Assembly (NCBI GenBank): GCA_963843285.1
Contig: CAWJJO010000002.1
Span: 310,001 to 374,000 of the forward strand
Reading direction: 5' to 3'
DNA length: 64,000 bases
Source of the DNA: CAZDDB01 sp963843285
Lineage (GTDB): Bacteria > Acidobacteriota > HRBIN11 > JAKEFK01
Numbering within the stretch: position 1 is the stretch's first letter; every line of letters starts with the position of its first letter. Below are positions 7,842-16,783 of the stretch, piece by piece. Position numbers and translations under genes: made by a program. Under the pieces are notes generated by a model. The model saw only the letters and a program-made list of their open reading frames with translations. It ran no database searches and was not told where the DNA came from.

Positions 7842-9622
7842 GGTGGTTCCTCTCCCTTGCGCGCCTGCTTCTCTGCTCTTCTGCAGTTTTCCTGATTGGT
7901 CCGGTTCCCGTTCACAGCATTGACGTGTACTTCCAACAGGATCTGGTGGTGAAAATCCCGCCGACGCAGTATGACAGTATCGCTACGAAAAAGATCGAAA
8001 TTCAGGGCAAACGCTTTAAAGCAATCCCACTTGCGGACTTGCTTGCGTACGCGCATGTGCGCGGCGAAAGAGTGCGGCTGCGGGGAAAATCAAGATGGGT
8101 CCTGCTTTCGTCGGACGTGGCAAACGATCCGGGCCTTTTCGTATATTTTACGCGCACAGGCACTGCAAAGCTCTACGCCTCCACTGCCCCATTGCAGGTG
8201 ATCTCGTTTCCAGACCGGCTGGAACGGATTGATGTGCTTCTCGAAACCAACTATTTCAGCGCCGGCTGGTTGATTACATGGGCCGCCTTGCTGGGCGGAC
8301 TTCTTGGACTGCTGCGGTATCGAACCAACCCACTTGCGCAGACCGGTCTCGTATTTCTTGCAGTTTTTTTCGTATACGCAAGCGTTCATGTCCCTGACAA
8401 CGGCAATACATCCGATAACTACTGGTACGTTCCCACCAGTCTGAGCGTGTTAAGGCAAGGAAATTTGGAACTAAACGAATATTCGAAAATGCTGGAGCAA
8501 CATGAGTCCGGCACGCGCTGGATTCACGGAAATTACTACTTGCTGTTCCCTGTGGGAACTCCACTGCTCACGATTCCGTTCGTTCAGGCGGCAACCTTTG
8601 TATACGCAGACGTTCCCTCTGAGCAGGCACAGATGTACCGGATTGCGGCCCTCTCTGCAAAATGGACGGCGGCGCTATCGGTAGCCCTTCTTTTTGTGCT
8701 GATGCTTCGAATGACGGACAACTTGCGGCAGTCCTTATTTTTTTCCGCATTATTTGCATTTGCGACCAGCCATTTCGGGTTGCATGCAGGTGGCCTCTGG
8801 TCGCACAATGCGGTGCTGCCACTGTTGCTTGCCACGCTTCTGTTCTTAACTGCCCGGAATGAAAAGATCCGGTGGCTTGCTGCGCTACCGCTTGCAATGG
8901 CGTATGTCACGCGTCCCACGTACGCCGTTCATATTTTGTTGATCAGCGGCTACATGCTTGCTTTCGAACGAAGATCTTTTGTCCGTTTCGCTTTGCTTGG
9001 AATCGCCGTTGTGATCCTTTTTATTCTTTTCAGCCTGCGGATCTACGGACATTTTCTGCCTCCATATTATTCGCAGGGGCGAATTTTATTCGGCAATTTT
9101 TTCCAGGCTCTCGCGGCAAATGTGATCAGTCCAAACCGCGGATTGTTTATCTTCACACCGATTTTTCTTGGCTCAGCATATGGAATGTACAGAGCCTTCC
9201 GGTATCGGGCTGAGGTCGCTCCTCTCTTCCGTTTGTTTTCCATCATGGTGATTTTGCACTGGTTGATTGTCTCTACCTCCCGGAACTGGTGGGCGGGAGC
9301 GACTGTGGGTCCGCGCTACTTTTGTGATGTGCTGCCGCTTCTCATTCTCTTGCTGCTGCCGGCATGGGAGGGGGCGCGCCAAAAATCGTCCCGTATCCGG
9401 GGAGCCATGTACGGTGTATTCGGATTATTTCTATTGTGGAGCCTATTTGTTCAGTATCGCACTGTAACGAGCATGGAACTGATCCGCTGGAACAGTCTTC
9501 CCACCGGAATCAAGCAAAACCCCGGGCGGGTCTGGGACTGGAAGGACATGCAGATTCTTCGCATATCTTCACCCGCGCGTTCTGATACGAATCCGGAGCC
9601 GGACGAAGGAGAAGACCCATAG
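7838..9622 (+). CDS. polytopic membrane protein, possibly a GT-C-type glycosyltransferase
   Basis: Starting at ATG 7838, which overlaps the preceding stop (ATGA), the protein has 594 residues. An N-terminal signal sequence (LARLLLCSSAVFLIGPVPV) is followed by about 110 extracytoplasmic residues and then some ten hydrophobic segments, such as WLITWAALLGGLLGLL and ALLGIAVVILFILFSL. The loop around NTSDNYWYVPTSLSVLRQG and the NWWAGATVGPRYFCDVLPLL region resemble lipid-sugar-dependent GT-C transferases, but I see no decisive catalytic motif. Coupling to the sulfatase-TPR gene suggests a joint envelope function. Annotation as a glycosyltransferase is an inference. Confidence 0.6.
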   Translation: MRWFLSLARLLLCSSAVFLIGPVPVHSIDVYFQQDLVVKIPPTQYDSIATKKIEIQGKRFKAIPLADLLAYAHVRGERVRLRGKSRWVLLSSDVANDPGLFVYFTRTGTAKLYASTAPLQVISFPDRLERIDVLLETNYFSAGWLITWAALLGGLLGLLRYRTNPLAQTGLVFLAVFFVYASVHVPDNGNTSDNYWYVPTSLSVLRQGNLELNEYSKMLEQHESGTRWIHGNYYLLFPVGTPLLTIPFVQAATFVYADVPSEQAQMYRIAALSAKWTAALSVALLFVLMLRMTDNLRQSLFFSALFAFATSHFGLHAGGLWSHNAVLPLLLATLLFLTARNEKIRWLAALPLAMAYVTRPTYAVHILLISGYMLAFERRSFVRFALLGIAVVILFILFSLRIYGHFLPPYYSQGRILFGNFFQALAANVISPNRGLFIFTPIFLGSAYGMYRAFRYRAEVAPLFRLFSIMVILHWLIVSTSRNWWAGATVGPRYFCDVLPLLILLLLPAWEGARQKSSRIRGAMYGVFGLFLLWSLFVQYRTVTSMELIRWNSLPTGIKQNPGRVWDWKDMQILRISSPARSDTNPEPDEGEDP

Positions 9623-9624
9623 TT

Positions 9625-9652
9625 TTGTGTTGTGAAACGTTTTCAGTATAAT
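9625..9652 (+). promoter_or_regulatory. candidate promoter of the TonB receptor gene
   Basis: TTGTGT (9625-9630), a 16-nt spacer and a perfect TATAAT (9647-9652) lie about 50 nt before the receptor start codon. Confidence 0.5.
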
Positions 9653-9705
9653 GGGGCTGCTTGGTCATTCCTTAACAAACAAAAACGGCGTACATGGAGG
9701 GGTTC

Positions 9706-12552
9706 ATGAAGCGCTTCACCTTTTGCATCCTCGGCCTATTGTGTGTCTTCCTTTCTTTCAATGTCGCGGTCTATGCCGCGGAAACAACGGCAAGTATCAT
9801 CGGAAATGTTACCGATGATAATGGCGCGCCACTTCCAGGTGCGACCGTCACCGCTGTGAACACGGCAACAAATTTTACGCGTGTAGCGACCACAGAGGCT
9901 TCCGGCTTCTACCGTGTCGCGCTGCTTCCACCCGGAACGTACACCATTACCATTGAGCTGGCTAGTTTTGCAAAGCAAGTCCACAAGGACATCGTGCTCA
10001 CATTAGGAAAGGAAATTGCACTTGATGTCCAGTTGAAACTTGCCACTGCCGCTGAAGCTCTGGAAATCGTAGGAGAAACGCCGCTGATTGATGCTACCAA
10101 ATCACAGCTCGCGCAGACTGTCGATCAAACGGCAATCAAAAGCCTTCCGCTGAACGGACGTGATTACACCCAGCTGGCGTTGCTTGCTCCCGGTGTCAAG
10201 CCGGTCGGGACTCTGGTCAATTACGGCCAGTTTACAATTGGCGGACAACGAGGCGACGCAGTCAACTACACGATTGACGGCGGCGAAAACAATTTTTCCT
10301 ACACCAACGAAGCGCGCACTCTATTTACACAGGAAGGTGTCAAGGAATTTCAGATTTTGACCAACAGGTTTTCCGCTGAATATGGACGTTCCACTTCCGG
10401 TGTTATCAACGTAATTTCCAAATCGGGAACCAACGAGCTACATGGCAACGGCTTCTTCTTTTTCCGTGCCGACCAGTTGGATTCGATCGATGTGTTCGCC
10501 CAGCGAAACATCGATGCCTGCGAGGCCGGCGGAGGAGGCAACTGTGATAGCTTCGATCCTTCTTTTGACCAGCAACAGGGTGGTTTCACTCTGGGTGGCC
10601 CGATCGTAAAGGACAAAACATTTTTCTTCGGCGCTTATGAACAGACGAACAAAGACGCGACACTCTCCGTCGCGATTACGGATTCCACACCCTTCGGACT
10701 TCGTCCGAAACCGGTGGATTTGAAACTGGCGACGGCCAAATTGGATCACCAATTCAATACTACAAACTCCATGGTGTTTCGTTACAACTTTGAAGATCGC
10801 TCGGAGGCAGGGTTCTACGCAGGTGGCAGATACGTAGACGGAGTTGTTCAGAACATCACTTCTCAAACCGCAGCAGTTTCCGATAACGCTATTCTGTCCA
10901 ATAATTCCTACAATGAAGCGCTGTTTCAGTACGGCAGATTCTTGCGGGAGGACCAGGTGGAAGCAGAGGGTCCTGCGTTGTACAGGCCGAGCTCCGTTAC
11001 CGGTCATCACTATTGCTGCCCGCAGCGATTTCTGGAAAATCGATTCGAATTGCTGGATACATTTACTCATGTTTTCAGCGGAAAGGGCGAACATACCGTA
11101 AAAATGGGAGGCGACTACATCCACATCGACTCGCAGATCACCTTTGCGCAGTATTTCGGCGGCGGGTATTACGGCTTTACTACCGATGACCCGTTTAATC
11201 CGAATGATCCCAATACTTTTCCGACGTACTATTTTGTCGGTTCAGGGAATCCAACCAATGACGACAACAATCATCAATTTTCGGCGTTTATCCAGGATGA
11301 CTGGCGTGTGAATGATAGCCTGACTCTGAATCTGGGATTGCGCTACGACGTTGAAAAATTCAGTGGTCCGACTACCGGGGATCCGTTGATTAGCAACGTT
11401 ACGGGCGACACCGGTATCAAGCTCGGAGAGATTCCCGATGTAGACAAGAACAATTTTGCGCCGCGTCTCGGCTTTACCTGGGATCTCGGAGGCAAGGGCT
11501 CCACGGTCGTTCGCGGTGGTTACGGTCGCTACTACAAGCCAATTCTTCACAATGTTTATAACAACGCTCTCTTGTTTAATGGATCGCGATACGTGATCTT
11601 ATCTTCGGTTGATCCGAACCTTTTCGCACAGTTCTGCTGCGATCGGTTGATCGATCCGGTTTTGTTGGAAGCGTCACCGACAGATGTCCGGCCGATGCAA
11701 GATGCGAAAGTTGCGTTTTCGGATCAAGCTTCCATCGGGATGCAGCACGAGGTCGCAAATGGTTATGTAATTAATGCCGACTATGTATATGTAAAAGGAA
11801 ATAACCTGACGCGCGAGCAGAATTTAAATGCTCCACGCAATCTTGTGGATCCGGAGCCGAAACCGTTTCCGCAATTTAATCGCGTGCGCTTGCTGATCAC
11901 CACTGCCGGATCCGATTACCATGCGCTTCAAATGAGCGTACAAAAGCGCTATACCAATAACTTCTTGTTTTCTGCCTCTTACACACTTTCCAAGGTCGAG
12001 GAGGATGCAGCTGACTTTTTCAGTGTTTCCGAGCCGAATGATCAGTTCAATCTTGATGGTGAAAGGGGTCCGGGAACTCATGACCAGCGGCATGTATTTG
12101 CGTTTAGCGGCGTTTACGATCTTCCGAAGCAGTTTCAGATCGGAACGATCATTCGCGCTGCATCGGGAATCCCGGTCAATTTCCGTATCAATGAGAATCA
12201 CAACCACGATGGATTTGGTTCCAATGACCGGCCGGATCTTGGACCAAACGATACATTCGGATTTCCACCGCCCGAGCGTCCCGGCAATATGCCGAGAAAC
12301 TTCGGTCGCGCAGATGGATTTTTCCAGATGGATTTGCGCGTTGCAAAGAACTTCGATTGGGGACGCTACAGACTCGAGTTGATCGGAGAAGTATTTAACC
12401 TGTTCAACCGGACGAATTTTAACTTCCGCCCGGTTACAGTCAATCGAACCGTCACACCGGAAGATGTCGGAAAACCGGTCGACGGATTTGCTACTGCAAC
12501 AGAGGCGTTTGATCCGCGTCAGATCCAGTTCGGAATCAAGTTCGACTGGTAA
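9706..12552 (+). CDS. TonB-dependent receptor with N-terminal carboxypeptidase-regulatory-like domain (Oar-like)
   Basis: A 948-residue outer-membrane protein. ATG 9706 is preferred over the upstream in-frame ATG 9694 because GGAGG lies 5 nt before it and it opens a clean signal peptide (MKRFTFCILGLLCVFLSFNV). Residues about 28-115 are the CarboxypepD_reg fold (IIGNVTDDNGAPLPGATVTA). The plug follows (LPLNGRDYTQLALLAPGVK; YTIDGGENNFSY; SRSTSG-like ISKSGTNELHGNGFFF), and the rest is a beta-barrel ending in FGIKFDW, with the terminal aromatic residue expected of a barrel signal. Substrate is unknown. The gene sits between sulfatase genes, which suggests uptake or processing of the same polymer or ligand. 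Confidence 0.9.
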   Translation: MKRFTFCILGLLCVFLSFNVAVYAAETTASIIGNVTDDNGAPLPGATVTAVNTATNFTRVATTEASGFYRVALLPPGTYTITIELASFAKQVHKDIVLTLGKEIALDVQLKLATAAEALEIVGETPLIDATKSQLAQTVDQTAIKSLPLNGRDYTQLALLAPGVKPVGTLVNYGQFTIGGQRGDAVNYTIDGGENNFSYTNEARTLFTQEGVKEFQILTNRFSAEYGRSTSGVINVISKSGTNELHGNGFFFFRADQLDSIDVFAQRNIDACEAGGGGNCDSFDPSFDQQQGGFTLGGPIVKDKTFFFGAYEQTNKDATLSVAITDSTPFGLRPKPVDLKLATAKLDHQFNTTNSMVFRYNFEDRSEAGFYAGGRYVDGVVQNITSQTAAVSDNAILSNNSYNEALFQYGRFLREDQVEAEGPALYRPSSVTGHHYCCPQRFLENRFELLDTFTHVFSGKGEHTVKMGGDYIHIDSQITFAQYFGGGYYGFTTDDPFNPNDPNTFPTYYFVGSGNPTNDDNNHQFSAFIQDDWRVNDSLTLNLGLRYDVEKFSGPTTGDPLISNVTGDTGIKLGEIPDVDKNNFAPRLGFTWDLGGKGSTVVRGGYGRYYKPILHNVYNNALLFNGSRYVILSSVDPNLFAQFCCDRLIDPVLLEASPTDVRPMQDAKVAFSDQASIGMQHEVANGYVINADYVYVKGNNLTREQNLNAPRNLVDPEPKPFPQFNRVRLLITTAGSDYHALQMSVQKRYTNNFLFSASYTLSKVEEDAADFFSVSEPNDQFNLDGERGPGTHDQRHVFAFSGVYDLPKQFQIGTIIRAASGIPVNFRINENHNHDGFGSNDRPDLGPNDTFGFPPPERPGNMPRNFGRADGFFQMDLRVAKNFDWGRYRLELIGEVFNLFNRTNFNFRPVTVNRTVTPEDVGKPVDGFATATEAFDPRQIQFGIKFDW

Positions 12553-12557
12553 GGACT

Positions 12558-12620
12558 AACCACAAAGACACGAAGGCACGAAGGAATATTTTTTTGTGCT
12601 CTTTGTGTCTTTGTGGTGAA
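12558..12620. repeat. family C inverted repeat (CACAAAG type)
   Basis: Left arm ACCACAAAGACACGAAGG and right arm CTTTGTGTCTTTGTGGTGAA are separated by about 25 bp. It fills the whole gap between the TonB receptor stop and the next start codon, so the start region of the next gene is formed by the repeat. Confidence 0.8.
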
Positions 12621-12628
12621 ATATTTGA

Positions 12629-14020
12629 ATGTTCCGCATCGGGTTGCTGCTCCTTCTGCTTTCCGGAATTGCCTCCGCGTCAAAACCGAATGTCCTTCTG
12701 ATTTCGATCGATACACTGCGCGCGGACCATCTTGGATGCTACGGGTATTCGAAAAAGAGCCCCGTGATCGATGCTCTTGCGGCAAAATCCACGCTTTTTG
12801 AAACCGCGATCGCTCAAGTTCCCATGACGTTGCCCTCCCACTGCACGATCTTTACCGGTCTCTTTCCTGATCAGCATGGCGTCCGCAACAACGAAAATTT
12901 TGTTTTGTCGGACAAGAGTCGAACGCTTGCTTCTGTTTTTCGCGCGAACGGGTACTCGACAGGCGCAGTTGTCGGATCTTTTTCCCTGGATTCGATTTTT
13001 GGAGTCAATCGCGGCTTTGACTTTTACGAAGATCGGATCGGACAGGGGCACGACCCGGAAATCAACCGCAACGCGGAGCGCAGGGCAGAGACGGTCTGGC
13101 AGATCGGAAAAAAGTGGCTGGAGAAACAAAAAGGACCATGGTTCTGTTTCCTGCATTTCTTTGACCCGCACGCCACGTACACGCCTCCCGCGCCGTTTCC
13201 GCAAACGTACGACGGTGAGATCGCCTACGTGGACCGCGTTCTGGGAGACATCCTGGAATTTCTGCGGCAACGCAATCTTCTATCGACTACTGTAGTAGTA
13301 GTACTTTCAGATCATGGAGAATCTCTGGGAGAGCACGGAGAATCTTCTCACGGCGTTTTTCTTTATGACGCGACGCTCCACGTGCCGCTCCTGATTGCAG
13401 CGCCAGGACTCAAGCCTGCTCGCATCCGGAGCCAGGTTCGACTTGTCGATGTAGCTCCGACGCTTCTGGACATTGCCGGGCTAAAATCTATTCCCTCGTC
13501 CGGCGGGCAGGGACGCCCGCCGCTCCAAATAACCGCAGGGGAGAGTCTGATTCCTCTCATGAAAGGAGCCGTTAAAGATCTGCCCGCATATAGTGAGAGT
13601 TACTATACGAATCTGTTGATGGGATGGGCGCCACTTCATTCCCTGCGTTGGCAAAGCAAAAAGTGGATTGAGGCACCGAAACAGGAGCTCTATGATCTCA
13701 ACAAAGATCCGCGTGAATTGAAGAATCTCTTTTCGGGCCAATCCATCCCAAAAGAGTTTCGTGCTGAGCTGAACAAGCACTCGGGAACGGTTGAATCATC
13801 GGGTCAAAAGAATGCAGTGGACGAAGAAACGCGGGAAAAGCTTGCGAGCCTTGGATATGTGACCGGAGGCGGGACGACATCCATTGCATCCACATACGAT
13901 CCCAAGGATGGAATGGCAGTTTGGCAGGATATCCAGGATGGAGTTGCGTTTGCCCAGCGAGGGAAATTCGATCGAAGGTCAAAAGTTGCTGGAGCAGGCG
14001 CTTCAGAAACAACCGGATAA
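12629..14020 (+). CDS. sulfatase-fold hydrolase, catalytic half of a frameshifted sulfatase-TPR gene
   Basis: Opens with a signal peptide (MFRIGLLLLLLSGIASA) and carries the superfamily motifs ISIDTLRADHLGCYGYS, MTLPSHCTIFTG (Thr at the nucleophile position) and SDHGESLGEHGE. The catalytic module ends near EKLASLGYVTGGG. After GVAFAQRG the frame is lost: GGGAAATTCG at 13961-13970 has one base too many relative to the TPR frame, and this reading ends at 14020 with unrelated residues. Both neighbouring paralogues are continuous sulfatase-TPR proteins. A palindromic repeat unit at 13500-13526 is translated in frame as GGQGRPPL. A sequencing error or a real mutation are both possible. Confidence 0.75.
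   Translation: MFRIGLLLLLLSGIASASKPNVLLISIDTLRADHLGCYGYSKKSPVIDALAAKSTLFETAIAQVPMTLPSHCTIFTGLFPDQHGVRNNENFVLSDKSRTLASVFRANGYSTGAVVGSFSLDSIFGVNRGFDFYEDRIGQGHDPEINRNAERRAETVWQIGKKWLEKQKGPWFCFLHFFDPHATYTPPAPFPQTYDGEIAYVDRVLGDILEFLRQRNLLSTTVVVVLSDHGESLGEHGESSHGVFLYDATLHVPLLIAAPGLKPARIRSQVRLVDVAPTLLDIAGLKSIPSSGGQGRPPLQITAGESLIPLMKGAVKDLPAYSESYYTNLLMGWAPLHSLRWQSKKWIEAPKQELYDLNKDPRELKNLFSGQSIPKEFRAELNKHSGTVESSGQKNAVDEETREKLASLGYVTGGGTTSIASTYDPKDGMAVWQDIQDGVAFAQRGKFDRRSKVAGAGASETTG
13500..13526. repeat. family B repeat unit inside a coding region
   Basis: GGCGGGCAGGGACGCCCGCC followed by GCTCC, the same core as the intergenic copy at 39590-39620. Here it adds residues SGGQGRPPL to the sulfatase between two conserved blocks without breaking the frame. 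Confidence 0.7.
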
Positions 14021-14702
14021 CGTCATGGCGCACAAATTTCTGGCAGCCGTACTGCACAAAAAAGGAAAAGATCCGGAAGCCATCGCTCACCTGCAAACGG
14101 CGTTGAAATCTCCACTCCACCGGAATGATACTCTTTGCACGTTGGCGGAAATTTATGTCGATCGCAAAGAGTATCCGGCGGCTCAACAGCAGTTGCAGAT
14201 CGTGCGCAAAGAAGAACCTGGAAATATCCGCGCGCAGAAGTTGTCTGCCGTCATTTTGTTTGAAACGAAGAAGTATGATGAATCTCTGGTCGCATTTGAT
14301 GCGGTATTGAAAACGGATCCTGAAGATGGAGATTCCCTTTCGTATCGGGGACGGTTGCTTTCCTATCTCAAGAGGGATCGGGAAGCTCTCCAGGCCTACG
14401 AGAAGCTGATGGCTGTGCGCCCGTTGAAGGAAAACGAAGCAACTCAAGTTGCTGCGATTTACTTGACCGCACAAAACGCGATCGCCGCGGAAAAATATTT
14501 TCGGCTCGCCATTGAGGCGAATGCGCAATCCACACATGCGTGGAAGGGGCTCGCGTTGATTCTGGCAAGCAAGCAGCAATGGGCCGGCGCTTTCGAAGCC
14601 TTCGTGAATGCCGGAGATTGCGAGAACGCCAAAGCGATGATGCAAAAAGCGGAGAATATTCCCGAAAAGGAAATCGAGACTTTCCACCAAAAATGCCCAT
14701 GA
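13938..14702 (+). CDS. TPR half of the frameshifted sulfatase-TPR gene
   Basis: The frame that continues the upstream sulfatase after the extra A at 13964-13966. It reads NSIEGQKLLEQALQKQPDNV and then several 34-residue TPR-like units (VMAHKFLAAVLHKKGKDPEA; AWKGLALILASKQQWAGAFE). If expressed separately, ATG 13938 is the nearest start, but it lacks a signal peptide and would remain cytoplasmic, so it most likely belongs to the sulfatase above. Its stop overlaps the next gene (ATGA at 14699-14702). Confidence 0.7.
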   Translation: MELRLPSEGNSIEGQKLLEQALQKQPDNVMAHKFLAAVLHKKGKDPEAIAHLQTALKSPLHRNDTLCTLAEIYVDRKEYPAAQQQLQIVRKEEPGNIRAQKLSAVILFETKKYDESLVAFDAVLKTDPEDGDSLSYRGRLLSYLKRDREALQAYEKLMAVRPLKENEATQVAAIYLTAQNAIAAEKYFRLAIEANAQSTHAWKGLALILASKQQWAGAFEAFVNAGDCENAKAMMQKAENIPEKEIETFHQKCP

Positions 14703-16783
14703 AGGATAACCACGGAGGCACGGAGGCACGGAGGGTAGGACTTCTTTTTGTTCTTTTCCTTGTTTTCTCTTGTTATTCGGATGCCGCGCAACCGAATATC
14801 GTGTTAGTTACGATTGATACTTTGCGCGCGGATCATCTCGGATGCTATGGATACAAGCAAGCGACTTCACCAAATCTGGACCGTTTCGCGCGGGAAGGAG
14901 TGCTTTTTCGAAATGTATTTTCCGCTGTTCCGATGACGCTTCCATCGCACACAACGATTCTCAGCGGCTTATACCCGAAGGAGCATGGGATCAGAGACAA
15001 TGCACATTTTCGTCTCACGGACCGCCCATTTCTGCAACAGATTCTGAAAAAGCATGGCTATGTCACCGCCGCTTTTGTCTCGGGCGCTACCCTTTCTTCG
15101 AGCTTCGGTCTGAATCGAGGGTTTGATTTTTATGATGATGAGTTTACCGGAACGGAACGGAAAGCGAACGAGACGACCGTTCGTGTGCTGGAATGGCTGA
15201 AGCGCGCGCGAAGTCCGTATTTTCTCTGGGTGCATTATTTTGATCCGCACGCGGAATATGAGCCTCCGGATCCATTCCGGAAACGATTTCCATCTCCGTA
15301 TGACGGCGAAATTGCGTTTGCAGATAGCGAGCTGGCCGGACTTCTGGATGCGGTTGGCGCCGGCGCGATCGTTCTTGTGACTGCAGATCATGGAGAGAGC
15401 CTTGGAGAACATGGCGAAACAACACACTCTGTTTTCCTCTACAACCCGACACTCCAGGTGCCGCTGATCCTGCGCGGCCCCGGGATCAAACCCGGAGTCC
15501 GGAAAGATGCGGTTTCGCTTGCAGACATCACGCCGACAATTCTGGAGCTGACAGGTTTGGCGGCGGAAACCGGACCGCGGGACGGTGTGTCGCTATTTGC
15601 AAAGCCGGCGCCGCGGACATTGATCGCAGAATCGCTATATGCCCAGCGTAACTTCGGATATGCGCCATTGTATGCTTTGGTGCGGCAGGACAAGAAGTAC
15701 ATCCAGGCGCCGCAATCGGAGTTCTATGACTTGCTGGTGGATCCGGGCGAACAGCGCAACGTGATCAAAACCAGCTCGATCAACGATTGGAAAAGCGCGT
15801 TGCAATCGTATTCGAAATCGGCGGAGACGGCAGCCGTCACTCCGAAACTATCGGACGAGGAGATGGAAAAACTGCGAAGCCTGGGTTATGTCAGCGCATC
15901 GGTTCCACGCAACGATATCGATCCGAAGTTAAAGATCCAGGTGATTGAGAGTTTCAGGCAGGGGATGATCTTTCTGAAAACGGAACAGTATGACCAGGCA
16001 GAGAAGCGCTTTCGAGAAATTTCGAAAACGGAACAGCAAAATGGGCTTGCATTTCGCTATCTTGCGGATGCCCTTTCTGCGCAGCAAAAGTATGCTGAAG
16101 CGGCAGGCGTGTATACGAAATCGCTCCACCTTCTGGATGATCCTGAAGTCGCGGTCCAGCTTGCAAAAGCGCACAATCGTCTCAAACAGCCTGCGGATGC
16201 GGAGAAGATTCTTCTGGACACCGTCAAGCGATTTCCCGAATATTCGCCGGCGATCTTTGAGCTTGCTTCCTATTATGCGACCCTGCAGAAATGGGATGCC
16301 GCGTTCGGTTTGCTCCAAAGAGATACTCCGGAATTCTGCAATCAGCGAGGCTTCCTTTTTCTTCAGCAGAAGGAGTTCACCTCCGCAATTGCAGAATTTC
16401 AAAAGGCTCTTCGATATCAACAGAAAGCTGCTTACTGGAATAATCTGGGGATCGCCTACCAGCAGTCAGGTCGGTTGAAGGATGCTGAAGAAGCGTATCT
16501 AAAGGGTCTTCATCTGAATCCTGACTATGAGGAATGCGAAGCAAATCTGGCGTTTCTTCTTGTCCAGCAAAAAAGATGGAATGACGCGGGCCTTCATCTG
16601 GAGCGAGTTACATCGAAGAATCCAAAATTGTTCCGCGCGCGATTCGCCCTTGGATTTGTGCGTGAAAATCAGCAGAAGCCGGAAGAAGCAATCGCGATTT
16701 ACCGCAAGCTATTGACGGATGCGCCTTCGACCTGGACGGAACGGTCGCAGGTCGAAGAGCGAATTCGCGCAGTCACCAAATGA
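14699..16783 (+). CDS. exported sulfatase-fold hydrolase with C-terminal TPR domain
   Basis: A 694-residue paralogue of the 5886 and 12629 proteins. ATG 14699 overlaps the previous stop. Residues 2-12 (KDNHGGTEARR) are encoded by one arm of a family C repeat (14705-14730), which forms the basic n-region ahead of the signal peptide core VGLLFVLFLVFSCYSDA. Catalytic motifs: TIDTLRADHLGCYGYK, MTLPSHTTILSG with Thr as nucleophile, ADHGESLGEHGE. The catalytic module ends at EKLRSLGYVSAS and residues about 430-694 are TPR repeats. It is coupled to the alpha/beta hydrolase gene downstream by ATGA. Substrate unknown. Confidence 0.85.
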   Translation: MKDNHGGTEARRVGLLFVLFLVFSCYSDAAQPNIVLVTIDTLRADHLGCYGYKQATSPNLDRFAREGVLFRNVFSAVPMTLPSHTTILSGLYPKEHGIRDNAHFRLTDRPFLQQILKKHGYVTAAFVSGATLSSSFGLNRGFDFYDDEFTGTERKANETTVRVLEWLKRARSPYFLWVHYFDPHAEYEPPDPFRKRFPSPYDGEIAFADSELAGLLDAVGAGAIVLVTADHGESLGEHGETTHSVFLYNPTLQVPLILRGPGIKPGVRKDAVSLADITPTILELTGLAAETGPRDGVSLFAKPAPRTLIAESLYAQRNFGYAPLYALVRQDKKYIQAPQSEFYDLLVDPGEQRNVIKTSSINDWKSALQSYSKSAETAAVTPKLSDEEMEKLRSLGYVSASVPRNDIDPKLKIQVIESFRQGMIFLKTEQYDQAEKRFREISKTEQQNGLAFRYLADALSAQQKYAEAAGVYTKSLHLLDDPEVAVQLAKAHNRLKQPADAEKILLDTVKRFPEYSPAIFELASYYATLQKWDAAFGLLQRDTPEFCNQRGFLFLQQKEFTSAIAEFQKALRYQQKAAYWNNLGIAYQQSGRLKDAEEAYLKGLHLNPDYEECEANLAFLLVQQKRWNDAGLHLERVTSKNPKLFRARFALGFVRENQQKPEEAIAIYRKLLTDAPSTWTERSQVEERIRAVTK

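Noticed and set aside
10438..11124. A 228-codon minus-strand frame within the TonB receptor gene
   Set aside because: Antisense shadow; the receptor frame is continuous and recognisable over the whole stretch.
12558..12620. Intrinsic terminator after the TonB receptor
   Set aside because: The inverted repeat is long and weakly paired with no T-run directly after the stem, and identical-type repeats occur upstream of start codons elsewhere.
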